Shown: positions 41,495 through 49,980, counted from the first letter of the stretch. The stretch: 64,000 nucleotides of DNA from Bradyrhizobium jicamae (GCF_018130695.1 NZ_JAFCJX010000011.1:186001-250000), one strand, 5' to 3'. A program made the numbers and translations. The notes: generated by a model from the letters alone, not told the origin.

Positions 41495-42247
41495 ATGAGC
41501 AAGAAATCCACCCGTGTTGCGCTGGCCTGCCAGGCGCTGCGGCAGGCCATCATCGAACAGGCGCTGCCGCCCGGCACCAAGCTGCCGGAGGACGAGCTCG
41601 GCCTCCGCTTCGGCATGAGCCGGACGCTGGTCCGCGAGGCGCTGGCCCAATTGCAGTCGGAGGGGCTGGTCGATGCGCCGCCGCGGCGGACCGCGACCAC
41701 GGCGAAGCCGACGCTCGATCAGGCCCGCGAGATCTTCGAGACCCGCCGCATGCTGGAGCGCGAGGTGGTGCGGCTCGTGATCGCGCGCTGGCGCCCGCAA
41801 TTCGGCGCCGATCTCGAAGGCCATGTCCGCGCCGAGGAGACCGCGCGGCAAGCGGGCGAGGCCCGCGTCTCGATCCGCCTTGCCGGTGAATTCCACACCA
41901 GGCTCGGCGAGATGGCCGGCAACTCGCTGCTGCGCCGCTATCTCTCGGAAGTCGTGTCGCGCTGCTCGCTGATCCTCGCGCTCTACGGCCGGCCGCATTC
42001 GGCCGATTGCGCCGTCAACGAGCATCGCGAGATCGTCGCAGCGTTGCGCGCCGGCAATGCGGAGACCGCGATCAGGATCATGGATCATCACATCGGCTCG
42101 GTCGAGGCGCGCGCGCTCTTGGATCAGGGCCGCGACGCCGGCTTCGATCTCGGCACGGTGCTGTCGCGCTATGCGAGCGGACTCGATGAGCCCGGCTCCG
42201 CGAAGGTCGCAAGGATTCCCAAAGCGAAAGCGAAGGGGAAACGATGA
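41495..42247 (+). CDS. GntR family regulator, FCD class
   Basis: A 250-residue regulator. The winged helix is at about residues 8-70 (LRQAIIEQALPPGTKLPEDELGLRFGMSRTLVREALAQLQSEG), and the FCD ligand domain follows, with RRMLEREVVRLV, FHTRLGEMAGNSLLRRYL and VNEHREIVAALRAGNAETA. FCD proteins bind a metal and a small carboxylic acid or sugar acid. It is divergent from the RHH operon and upstream of the BMP gene on the same strand. Confidence 0.9.
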   Translation: MSKKSTRVALACQALRQAIIEQALPPGTKLPEDELGLRFGMSRTLVREALAQLQSEGLVDAPPRRTATTAKPTLDQAREIFETRRMLEREVVRLVIARWRPQFGADLEGHVRAEETARQAGEARVSIRLAGEFHTRLGEMAGNSLLRRYLSEVVSRCSLILALYGRPHSADCAVNEHREIVAALRAGNAETAIRIMDHHIGSVEARALLDQGRDAGFDLGTVLSRYASGLDEPGSAKVARIPKAKAKGKR

Positions 42248-42351
42248 TCGCATCGAACCCGCTTTAAGCGGCGCGCCTGATCTGACTTCAAGTTTTGTTC
42301 GGACCCAATGCCGCCAGCGGCCACGCTGCGGCCAACGACGGAGTATTGCCT

Positions 42352-43470
42352 GTGACCAAACCTTCCTCGCTGATCAAGCCTGCCCTCTCCCGCCGCGCGT
42401 TCCTCGGTGGCGCTGCCGCCGCCCCCTTCGTGCTCTCCGGTCTCGGCTCACCGGCGCATGCCGCCGACCTCACCATCGGCATCATCTATGTCGGCTCGCG
42501 CGCCGACTACGGCTGGAACCAGGCCCATGCGGTCGCGGCGAAAGCGTTGAAGGCGGTGCCGGGCGTCAAGGTCGTCGAGGAAGAGAACGTGCCTGAAACG
42601 GCCGCCGTGCAGAAGACGATGGAATCGATGATCAACATCGACGGCGCCACCCTGCTGTTTCCGACCTCGTTCGGCTACTTCAACCCGTTCACGGTGGATG
42701 CCGCGAAGAAATTTCCCAAGATCGAATTCCGTCATCCGACCACGCTGTGGCAGGCCGACAAGCATCCCGCCAATCTCGGCGGCTATTTCTGCTACCTCGA
42801 CCAGGGCCATTATGTGAACGGCATCGCCGCAGGCCTGTCGACCAAGTCGAACAAGATCGGCTACATCGCCGCCAAGCCGATCCCGCTGGTGCTGCGCAAC
42901 GTGAACTCGTTCATGCTCGGCGCCCGCAAGGTCAATCCCAACGCGACGGTGCAGTTGATCGTGACGGGCGACTGGGCCTTGCCGGTGCGCGAGGCGGAAG
43001 CCGCGAATGCGCTGGTGGATGCGGGCTGCGACATCATCGCCTGCCACATCGACAGCCCGAAGGTCGTGATCGAGACTGCCGAGAAGCGCGGCGTCAAGAG
43101 CTGCGGCCACAATGCCAACCAGGCCGACCTCGCGCCGAAAGGATTCATCACCGGCGCCGAGCTGAAATGGGAAACGGTCTACAAGAGTTTTGCCGGCATG
43201 ATCGCCAAGGGCGAGAAGCTGCCGAACATGGTGATCGGCGGCTACGACAAGGACATGGTGGCAAGCTCGGCTTTCGGCGCCGGCTGCAGCGAAGCCGGCC
43301 GCAACGCCGCGATGGCCGCCATCGCCGACCTCAAGGCCGGCAAGCCGATCTTCACCGGCACGGTCAAGAGCAACGCCGGCAAGGTGATCACCGACAAGGA
43401 TACCGGCCTCTACGATCCCTCGCTCGAAAGCACCGACTATCTGGTCGAGGGCGTTGTCGGGGCGGTGTGA
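42352..43470 (+). CDS. BMP-family ABC transporter substrate-binding protein
   Basis: A 372-residue exported protein with a Tat-like signal (SRRAFLGGAAAAPFVLSGLG). The BMP/PnrA core follows: LTIGIIYVGSRADYGWNQAHA, SMINIDGATLLFPTSFGYF and GYIAAKPIPLVLRNVNSFMLGA. This family binds nucleosides, purines or similar small molecules. No permease or ATPase gene follows, so the transporter core must be elsewhere. The GTG start has GGAG 8 bases upstream; the frame's earlier TTG is rejected. Confidence 0.88.
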   Translation: MTKPSSLIKPALSRRAFLGGAAAAPFVLSGLGSPAHAADLTIGIIYVGSRADYGWNQAHAVAAKALKAVPGVKVVEEENVPETAAVQKTMESMINIDGATLLFPTSFGYFNPFTVDAAKKFPKIEFRHPTTLWQADKHPANLGGYFCYLDQGHYVNGIAAGLSTKSNKIGYIAAKPIPLVLRNVNSFMLGARKVNPNATVQLIVTGDWALPVREAEAANALVDAGCDIIACHIDSPKVVIETAEKRGVKSCGHNANQADLAPKGFITGAELKWETVYKSFAGMIAKGEKLPNMVIGGYDKDMVASSAFGAGCSEAGRNAAMAAIADLKAGKPIFTGTVKSNAGKVITDKDTGLYDPSLESTDYLVEGVVGAV

Positions 43471-43497
43471 CGTCCGGTTCGACGCGGAGCGGCCGCG

Positions 43498-43848
43498 TTA
43501 CGGCCGCTCCGGCGCGATCAGGCTCATCACCTGGCCATCGAAGGCCACCACGCCGAGCGCGTTGCAGATCTCAGGCACCAGCTTGCGTGTGCTGGCGCGA
43601 TGCGAGGTCGAGATCGTCCAGCAAAGGTCCGGCTCTGCACCGATGCGGAATTCGTACCAGCCATCCTCGCCATCCAGCGCGCCGAACCAACCGCCGTCGT
43701 CCTCTCGCCGCCAGGCAATGTCGGGACACAGCGCGGTCAGCCCGGCGACAACCACGGCCGGCTCCTGCAGGACGAGCGTGTCCTCGCCGAGATCGTCGAT
43801 CGCGGGCACGGCGCCCTTCGGTTTGAACATCATGAAGCCGTAGGTCAT
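43498..43848 (-). CDS. Conserved hypothetical protein
   Basis: A 116-residue acidic soluble protein: MTYGFMMFKPKGAVPAIDD, DIAWRREDDGGWFGAL and FRIGAEPDLCWTI. There is no signal peptide or known motif. The coding pattern (GC at third positions) and the clean stop support a real gene. It lies between the BMP gene (convergent) and the LysR gene (same strand, 20 bases upstream), and could be co-transcribed with the latter. Confidence 0.7.
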   Translation of the reverse strand: MTYGFMMFKPKGAVPAIDDLGEDTLVLQEPAVVVAGLTALCPDIAWRREDDGGWFGALDGEDGWYEFRIGAEPDLCWTISTSHRASTRKLVPEICNALGVVAFDGQVMSLIAPERP

Positions 43849-43868
43849 GAAAACTCACCTCGCCGATA

Positions 43869-44768
43869 TCACCGCGCGCGATATCGCAGCGCCTCGATCA
43901 GGAGCGAGAAAGCCGGCGTCGGCTGGCGCCGGCTCGGATAGTAGAGATGATAGCCTGAAAACGGCGGGCACCAGTCCGCGAGCACGCGGACCAATTGTCC
44001 TTTGGCGATGTAGGGCTGCGCGTGGCTTTCCGTCAGGTACGCAAGCCCGAGGCCCTTGAGCGCGCCGGCGAGCAAGAGACCTGCGCTGTTGAAGACGAGT
44101 TGGCCTTCGACGCGGACATTGAGTTCGCGCCCGTTCTTCTCGAACTCCCAGGCGTAGAGGCTGCCGCCATGGGTCGGCAGACGCAGGTTGAGGCAATTGT
44201 GGTTGGTCAGCTCCTGCGGCGTCTTCGGCCGCTTGCGCTCAGTGAAATAGGATGGCGAGCCGACGACAGCCATACGCAGATCAGGACTGACGCGCACCGC
44301 GATCATGTCCTTCGCCACGAGCTCGCCCGGGCGAATCCCGGCATCGACCTGCTGGGCGACGATGTTGGTGAGCCCGTAGTCGATGATCACCTCGACATGG
44401 ACATCGGGATATTTCGGCAGGATCTTCGCTAGCGCCGGCAACAGTATCTCGCCGGCGGCGTACTCTGTCGCGGTCAACCTGATCGTTCCGGCCGGCTTTT
44501 CACGGAGCTCGCCGAGCGCCGCGAGCTCTGCGTCCATCTCGCTGAACCTCGGACCGATGCTCAGGAACAGCCGCTCTCCGGCCTGGGTCGGCGTGACGCT
44601 CCGCGTCGTGCGGTTCAGCAGCCTGACGCCGATCCGCTCCTCCAGGTTTCGGATGATCTGGCTGAGCGCGGATTGCGTCATGCCGAGCTTCGCCGCCGCA
44701 CGCGTGAAGCTGCGTTCGCGCGCCACCGCGAGAAAGGCCAGGAGATCGCTCGCGTCATCCCGCTGCAT
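43869..44768 (-). CDS. LysR family transcriptional regulator
   Basis: A 299-residue regulator with the LysR winged helix: LLAFLAVARERSFTRAAAKLGMTQSALSQIIRNLEERIGVRLLNRTT, followed by the substrate-binding domain (GTIRLTATEYAAGEILLPAL). It faces the MFS operon across a 114-base gap, so it most likely controls it, with a small effector deciding activity. LysR family binding sites (T-N11-A) are possible in the gap, but I cannot assign one with confidence. Confidence 0.93.
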   Translation of the reverse strand: MQRDDASDLLAFLAVARERSFTRAAAKLGMTQSALSQIIRNLEERIGVRLLNRTTRSVTPTQAGERLFLSIGPRFSEMDAELAALGELREKPAGTIRLTATEYAAGEILLPALAKILPKYPDVHVEVIIDYGLTNIVAQQVDAGIRPGELVAKDMIAVRVSPDLRMAVVGSPSYFTERKRPKTPQELTNHNCLNLRLPTHGGSLYAWEFEKNGRELNVRVEGQLVFNSAGLLLAGALKGLGLAYLTESHAQPYIAKGQLVRVLADWCPPFSGYHLYYPSRRQPTPAFSLLIEALRYRAR

Positions 44769-44882
44769 TGATAAGCCTGCCTAATGACTACATACGAAAT
44801 CTATCACCTAATCGTCCGCCCTCGGAAGTCCTAGGTTCAGCGCGGCGTCAACGGCAACGCCGTCCCAACCCATGGAACCCGC

Positions 44883-46091
44883 ATGTCGGCAACAGCCATT
44901 GAGAATCCCGTTGCAGCCCCTCGCCTCACAGCGACGCTGCTGCCGATCATGGCGATCGTGTTCGTCGCCTTCCTCGTGATCGGCGTGGCGATGCCCGTGC
45001 TTCCGCTCCATGTGCACGACGGCTTGGGGCTTGGACCCTTCGTGGTGGGCCTCGTCGCTGGCAGTCAGTTCGCGGCCTCGCTGATCTCGCGGCCGTGGGC
45101 GGGCCACTATTCGGACGCACGCGGGGCGAAGCGTGCCGTCATCCTCGGCCTGCTGGCCGCAGCGGCATCCGGCCTGTTGTATCTACTGTCGCTCGGCTTC
45201 AGCGGCGCTCCGCTGATCTCGGTCGCGATCCTCCTGCTCGGGCGTGGCCTGCTCGGCGGCGCCGAGAGCTTCATCATCACGGCGGCCGTGAGCTGGGGGC
45301 TGGCGCTCGCCGATACCGGTAGCACCGGCAAGGTGATCGCCTGGATGGGCTCGGCGATGTTCGCAGCCTTCGCCATCGGCGCACCGGCCGGCTCCGCGCT
45401 CTACGCGGCCTACGGCTTTGCCGCCGTTGCCATCGCCACTGCCGTGGCGCCTCTGGCCGCACTGCTGTTCGTGGTGCGCCTTCCCGCGGTCGCACCCATT
45501 CAGCACGCCCGCGCGTCATTTGCCGACGTCGTCGGTGCCGTATGGATACCCGGCCTCGGCTCGGCGCTCGGCAGCGTCGGATTCGGCGCGGTGACGACTT
45601 TCGCAGCCCTGCTGTTCACGAGCCGCGGATGGGCCAACGGATGGCTCGCCTACTCGGCCTATGCCGTGGCCTTCATTCTGGCCCGGGTCTTCTTCAGTCA
45701 TCTCGTCGACAAGATCGGCGGCGCAAAGGTCGCGCTCGTCTTTGCACTGGTCGAAACCGTCGGCCAGGTGCTGCTCTGGATGGCCGTTCAGCCGGAGACG
45801 GCGCTGGCGGGGGCCGCACTCACCGGCTTCGGCTTCTCGCTGGTCTATCCCGGCTTCGGCGTCGAAGCGGTGCGCCGCGTACCGGCGCAGAGCCGCGGCC
45901 TCGCCATGGGTGCCTACACCGCCTTTCTCGATCTTGCCCAGGGGCTCGCAAGCCCCGCGCTCGGCCTGGTCGCGACCGGCGCGCGGCTGCATGTCGTGTT
46001 TCTCACCAGTGCCATCACCGTGCTCGGCGCTGCGGTCGTCGCGTCGTGGCTGATGGCCCACCCAACAACTGCCGAAGGATCACCGCAATGA
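44883..46091 (+). CDS. MFS transporter (arabinose-efflux-like)
   Basis: A 402-residue, 12-helix transporter. The helix 2-3 loop reads AASLISRPWAGHYSDARGAKRAV, and the central motif region is GSVGFGAVTTFAALLFTSRGW; the overall pattern is that of YhhS/YfcJ-type efflux carriers. Its stop overlaps the next gene's start by 4 bases (ATGA). It is the first gene of a four-gene operon opposite LysR, and so probably exports a toxic compound or an intermediate of the same pathway. Confidence 0.9.
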   Translation: MSATAIENPVAAPRLTATLLPIMAIVFVAFLVIGVAMPVLPLHVHDGLGLGPFVVGLVAGSQFAASLISRPWAGHYSDARGAKRAVILGLLAAAASGLLYLLSLGFSGAPLISVAILLLGRGLLGGAESFIITAAVSWGLALADTGSTGKVIAWMGSAMFAAFAIGAPAGSALYAAYGFAAVAIATAVAPLAALLFVVRLPAVAPIQHARASFADVVGAVWIPGLGSALGSVGFGAVTTFAALLFTSRGWANGWLAYSAYAVAFILARVFFSHLVDKIGGAKVALVFALVETVGQVLLWMAVQPETALAGAALTGFGFSLVYPGFGVEAVRRVPAQSRGLAMGAYTAFLDLAQGLASPALGLVATGARLHVVFLTSAITVLGAAVVASWLMAHPTTAEGSPQ

Positions 46092-46879
46092 AACGCCTCG
46101 CAGCAACCCTGGTTTCGTTCAGCCTGATCGCCGGCGGCGCGTCCGCCGCGGAGCGGACCATTACCGAAGGAGCCAATCGCATGCCGACATCTGCAGACAT
46201 CCGCGCCGTCGCGCCCGCGCTGGAGACTTACGCGCAGCAGGTCATTCGCGGCGACCTCTGGAACCGCCCCGGCCTGTCGCCGCGCGACCGCAGCGTCGTC
46301 ACTGTCGCCGCCCTCATCGCCCGCGATCAGACCGTCGAGCTTCCGCACTATCTCGCTCTTGCGCTCGACAATGGCGTCAAGCCGGCGGAGGTCTCCGAGA
46401 TCATCACGCATCTTGCGTTCTACACCGGCTGGGCGAATGCGATGGATGCGATCCCGGCGGCACGTGAGGTCTTCGTGAACCGTAACATCGGCGCCGATCA
46501 GCTCCCGCCGGTTGCGGGGCCCAAACTCCCGCTCGATGAGGCCGCGGAAAGGCAGCGGGCGACGCGCGTCGGCGAACAGTTCGGCCAGATCACGCCGCGC
46601 CTCGTCAATTACACCACCGACGTGCTGTTCCGCGATCTCTGGCTGCGCCCCGATCTGGCGCCGCGGGACCGCAGTCTGGTCACGGTGAGTGCCCTGATCG
46701 CGACCGGACAGGTCGCGCAGGTCACCTATCATCTGAACCGCGCGATGGATAACGGGTTGACGAGAGACGAAGCCGGCGAGCTGCTCGGTCATCTCGCCTT
46801 CTACGCCGGCTGGCCCAACGCGTTCTCCGCAGCACCCGTGGTCAAGGACGTGATCGAGAAAAGGTCCACCGCGAAATGA
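46088..46879 (+). CDS. Exported carboxymuconolactone decarboxylase-like (AhpD-fold) protein, two domains
   Basis: A 263-residue protein with a signal peptide (MKRLAATLVSFSLIAGGASA) and two CMD repeats: SPRDRSVVTVAALIARDQTVELPHYL with THLAFYTGWANAM, then APRDRSLVTVSALIATGQVAQVTYHL with GHLAFYAGWPNAF. The Cys pair of AhpD is not present, so peroxidase activity is unlikely; a hydrolase/decarboxylase-like role is open. It overlaps both neighbours by 4 bases. Confidence 0.88.
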   Translation: MKRLAATLVSFSLIAGGASAAERTITEGANRMPTSADIRAVAPALETYAQQVIRGDLWNRPGLSPRDRSVVTVAALIARDQTVELPHYLALALDNGVKPAEVSEIITHLAFYTGWANAMDAIPAAREVFVNRNIGADQLPPVAGPKLPLDEAAERQRATRVGEQFGQITPRLVNYTTDVLFRDLWLRPDLAPRDRSLVTVSALIATGQVAQVTYHLNRAMDNGLTRDEAGELLGHLAFYAGWPNAFSAAPVVKDVIEKRSTAK

Positions 46880-47397
46880 CCTCGACCTGTTCGCGGCGAA
46901 CCGCGTTGCGGGCCACGGTTGGCAGCTTTGCCGCTGCGATCACAATCGCAAAGACATCAGCCGAAACGTTGGCTTTCGAACCAAAGAGGACGATCATGGA
47001 CATCGACATCAAGCGCAATGGCTCGCGGGCGGCCACCAAGGGCTCGCCGGACTGGTTCACCGGATCGGTTCGGGTTGACCCGCTGTTTCAGGCGCCCGAT
47101 CCTGCACGGACCACCGGCGGCCAAGTCACCTTCGAGCCCGGCGCCCGCACCAACTGGCACACCCATCCGCTCGGCCAGACCTTGATCATCACCGCAGGCC
47201 TCGGATGGGTCCAGCGCGACGGCGGTCCTGTCGAGGAAGTGCGGCCGGGCGACGTGGTCTGGTTTCCACCGGGCTTAAGGCACTGGCACGGCGCCACGCC
47301 AACCACGGCGATGACCCACATTGCCATTCAGGAGTCGCTTGACGGCAAGACCGTCGACTGGCTGGAGAAGGTCGGCGACGACCAGTACCGGAAATGA
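46876..47397 (+). CDS. Exported cupin
   Basis: A 173-residue protein with a Tat-like export signal (SRRTALRATVGSFAAAITIA), then a cupin with metal-binding motif TNWHTHPLGQTLIITAGLGW (His, His, Gln) and a second motif FPPGLRHWHGATPTTAMTH. This type is found with CMD-domain proteins in many bacteria. A shorter form starting at MDIDIKRN (46996) would be cytoplasmic. The ATG overlaps the previous stop (ATGA). Confidence 0.87.
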   Translation: MTSTCSRRTALRATVGSFAAAITIAKTSAETLAFEPKRTIMDIDIKRNGSRAATKGSPDWFTGSVRVDPLFQAPDPARTTGGQVTFEPGARTNWHTHPLGQTLIITAGLGWVQRDGGPVEEVRPGDVVWFPPGLRHWHGATPTTAMTHIAIQESLDGKTVDWLEKVGDDQYRK

Positions 47398-47738
47398 CGA
47401 CCGCAAGTTCAATCCTCGCGGACGACACGCAGCGCTATGTGCGCATCGCCGACATCGAGATCGATCCGGCGCAGCTGAGTGCCTACAGAACGGCGGTCAC
47501 CACGCAAATCGAAGCCGCGATCCGACTTGAGCCCGGAGTGCTGGCGCTCTATTCGGTGTCCGACACGGACAACCCGGCCCATGTCACGGTGTTCGAGATC
47601 TACGCCAGCATCGAGGCCTACCAGGCACACCTCGAGGCAGCGCATTTCAAGGCGTACAAGGGTGCGACCCAGGACATGGTGAAATCCCTCAAGCTGCGCG
47701 AGGCCGTGCCGATTGTGCTCGGAGCCAAGCGCAGCTGA
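47394..47738 (+). CDS. Antibiotic biosynthesis monooxygenase (ABM) domain protein
   Basis: A 114-residue ferredoxin-like fold: YVRIADIEIDPAQLSAYRTAV and LALYSVSDTDNPAHVTVFEIYASIEAYQAHLEAAHFKAY. The AHLEAAHFK segment is the usual ABM helix. Such proteins oxidise quinol-like or aromatic compounds without cofactor, or dispose of reactive products. It ends the MFS / CMD / cupin operon, overlapping the cupin stop by 4 bases. Confidence 0.88.
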   Translation: MTTASSILADDTQRYVRIADIEIDPAQLSAYRTAVTTQIEAAIRLEPGVLALYSVSDTDNPAHVTVFEIYASIEAYQAHLEAAHFKAYKGATQDMVKSLKLREAVPIVLGAKRS

Positions 47739-47764
47739 GAGTCATGACCGAACCGGTTCTGGGC

Positions 47765-47977
47765 TCAGAGCGGGAACGGACGGCCGAAGGAATTGATCGG
47801 GAAATACGGCAGGGGGCCGCCGTTCGGATTCGGGTAACCGGTGGTCGGCGAGACGTAGATGATGCCGCCGCCACGGGTCTCCACGGGAACCCCGAAGCAG
47901 CCGCCGTTCACCGAATCCAGGTCGCCATCCGTGAGGGCACGGGTCGCGGCCGGCTGACCATTCTCGAAGCTCGTCAT
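47765..47977 (-). CDS. Orphan peptide with double-glycine leader
   Basis: A 70-residue peptide. Residues 1-26 look like a bacteriocin/RiPP leader: charged start and RALTDGDLDSVNGG (an L-x-D-x-D-L-D-x-V-x-G-G motif) with the GG at 25-26. The core is 44 residues, starting with the only Cys (C27), Gly/Pro/Tyr/Phe rich (YVSPTTGYPNPNGGPLPYF). The start is the ATG at 47977 with GGAG six bases away, 4 codons after an upstream ATG. No modification enzyme or C39 transporter is nearby. Confidence 0.7.
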   Translation of the reverse strand: MTSFENGQPAATRALTDGDLDSVNGGCFGVPVETRGGGIIYVSPTTGYPNPNGGPLPYFPINSFGRPFPL

Positions 47978-48189
47978 CGTGATCTCCATCTGAGTTGGGT
48001 TGGGTGATCGGATCGCCCGCTCACATGGGTGCGTTATGCCTGCGGGCTGCCGGCCTCACCGTGACCTTCGTCACATTGCCGTCGCCGTCCTCTCTCCCCG
48101 GAGCACCGTCACCAGCGGCCTCCCCGGCACCGGACAAAAAATCCGCTCCACTCCCGATTTTTTCTCTTTACATGAACTTCTGATTATGC

Positions 48190-48590
48190 TAACAATGCGC
48201 CCATCTCATCCGACACGAGGGGCGCTCGCGAACGCCACGAACGTGGGTGAAGATGCGGTGGCCGCTGGGCGTGCGACAGGCGTGTGTGCGCAAGGCGGAC
48301 GGTGAAGTCGTGTGGGCCTGCCGCCCCGATGCAGGTGGCAAGCACGCGAAAGGTCCAAAGCCGATCGCGGATGATGGTGGCACAAACGCAGAGTCTCACC
48401 AGGGCGAGCACGTATAAGCCGTAAAACCACTGCGCAGGGAAGGCCGGATGCCTCCGCCGAACCTGTATGCTCGTGCGCGCACTTTCTTCTGTGCACATGG
48501 CGCACGGGACCGCGGGTGCGGCGCGCACCCGGTCTTCCCTGCGCCCTCGGTATTCGAGAGAGGGCGGAACGAGATGGAAAACTCGGACAA
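48190..48590. repeat. Long dispersed repeat of Bradyrhizobium type
   Basis: Several boxes are recognisable from other Bradyrhizobium intergenic DNA: GTGAAGATGCGGTGGCCGC, GGCGGACGGTGAAGTCGTG, GCCGTAAAACCACTGCGCAG, and GCGCACCCGGTCTTCCCTG. The frames within are not coding. It fills most of the gap between the leader peptide and the TrmJ gene. I base the family call on memory of such sequences, not on a search. Confidence 0.55.
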
Positions 48591-48614
48591 ATCATGTCGC
48601 GAGAACGGGAAGCT

Positions 48615-48765
48615 GCGTCCTCACACTCAATTGTCATCGCCCGCCTTGTGCGCACTTGCGCACTGGAGCGGGCGACCCAGTACGCCGCGGCCCATCGGTT
48701 CTATCGCAAGCGTCTCTGGAATACTGGATCACCCGCTTTCGCGGGTGATGACACTGAGGAGGTGG
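48615..48765. repeat. Palindromic element next to the TrmJ gene
   Basis: Contains GCGACCCAGTACGCC and, later, GGAATACTGGATCACCCGC, plus a hairpin CACCCGCTTTCGCGGGTG. It looks like a degenerate copy of a common rhizobial element. It lies directly downstream of the TrmJ stop (48784) and could end that transcript. Confidence 0.5.
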
Positions 48766-48783
48766 CGTGAAACGCGAAGGAAC

Positions 48784-49980
48784 TCACCGCCCCTGCAGCC
48801 CCGCCTCCAGCCGCGCCAGCTCGGCCGCCAGATCGCGCTCGACGTCGGCCACCGCCATCTCGATCACCCGATAATCCCGCTCCTCCAGCCAGGCCCGCCG
48901 GCCGGCCCGGTCCCGGGCAATGGCCTCGGTTTCCCCGGCATTGACCAGTTCGATCGCCATCCGATGGGTGAAGGAGACGAAGTCCGGGATATGGCGGCCG
49001 ACCGGGGTCTGGCGCTTGAACCCTCCTGCGAAGCGGCGGTCCTTGGTCAGGGCCTGCCAGAGCAGCCGCTCGGCGTCGGTCGGGTTGCGGCGGAGCAGCC
49101 GGGCGAGGCCGCGGACCGTGCTCGAATTGTCGGCGGTGGCGCCGCCCTGGCCCTGCTCGGCGAGCAGCGCCCGCAGCCTTGTCGCTTGGGCGCCGTCGAG
49201 CACGCCGCCCTTGGCCGGGCCCTTCCGCCCCTCGGCGATCGCCATCACCACCCCGTGCAGGGTGTGCATGTCCTGCTTGGTCGGGTCCATCCGGGTGAAG
49301 ATGTTGCGCAAATTGACCAGCATGGTGTCGCGCTTCTCCGGCGGGCGCAGGAACTCGACCCGGTCGAGCTCGGCGACGAGGTTGTCGAAGAAGGCCTGCA
49401 TCTGGTGCTGGGACGCCGGCTCGCTCCGCTCGGGCATCGCGAACGGCAGCGCCCCCCTGGTCGAGAGCTTGAACCACTCGTACCCCATCAGCAGCACGGC
49501 CTGCGCCAGGTTGAGCGAGGCGAAGCCCGGGTTGACCGGAAAGGTGATGATGCGGTTGGCGAGCGCGACCTCGTCATTGGTCAGGCCCGAGCGTTCCCGC
49601 CCGAACAGGATCCCGGCCCCACCGCCGGCGCCAACATGGGCGACGATCTCGCCGGCCGCGGCCTCCGGTCCGACCACCGGCTTGGCCTGGTCGTGAGCGC
49701 GGGCGGTGGTGGCGAACACCAGGGTCAGATCGGCGATCGCCTGCTCGACGGTGTCGAACAGCTCAACCTTGTCGAGGATGTGGTCGGCACCGGCGGCGGC
49801 GCGCTGCGCGGCAATGTTCGGCCAGCCGTCGCGCGGCTTAACCAGACGCAAACGGGTCAGCGCGAAGTTGCCCATCGCGCGCGCGGTCATGCCGATGTTC
49901 TCGCCGAGCTGCGGCTCGACCAGGATGACGACGGGACCGGCAAGGTCATGCCCTGCCTTGGTCTTGTCGGTGCCGGACAT
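48784..49980 (-). CDS. trmJ: TrmJ-type RNA methyltransferase fused to a DUF559 (Vsr/endonuclease-like) domain
   Basis: A 398-residue protein. Residues 1-250 are a SPOUT methyltransferase of the TrmJ class (2'-O-methylation of tRNA position 32): LVEPQLGENIGMTARAMGNF, GILFGRERSGLTN and NPGFASLNLAQAVLLM form the knot. After a linker, residues 287-395 match DUF559: LARLLRRNPTDAERLLWQAL, FKRQTPVGRHIPDFVSF, MAIELVNAGETEAIARDRAGR. Asp333 and Glu344 are kept, but the second Asp of the usual IELDG is replaced (IELVN), so nuclease activity is in doubt. Single TrmJ proteins are about 250 residues, so this is a real fusion. Confidence 0.88.
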   Translation of the reverse strand: MSGTDKTKAGHDLAGPVVILVEPQLGENIGMTARAMGNFALTRLRLVKPRDGWPNIAAQRAAAGADHILDKVELFDTVEQAIADLTLVFATTARAHDQAKPVVGPEAAAGEIVAHVGAGGGAGILFGRERSGLTNDEVALANRIITFPVNPGFASLNLAQAVLLMGYEWFKLSTRGALPFAMPERSEPASQHQMQAFFDNLVAELDRVEFLRPPEKRDTMLVNLRNIFTRMDPTKQDMHTLHGVVMAIAEGRKGPAKGGVLDGAQATRLRALLAEQGQGGATADNSSTVRGLARLLRRNPTDAERLLWQALTKDRRFAGGFKRQTPVGRHIPDFVSFTHRMAIELVNAGETEAIARDRAGRRAWLEERDYRVIEMAVADVERDLAAELARLEAGLQGR

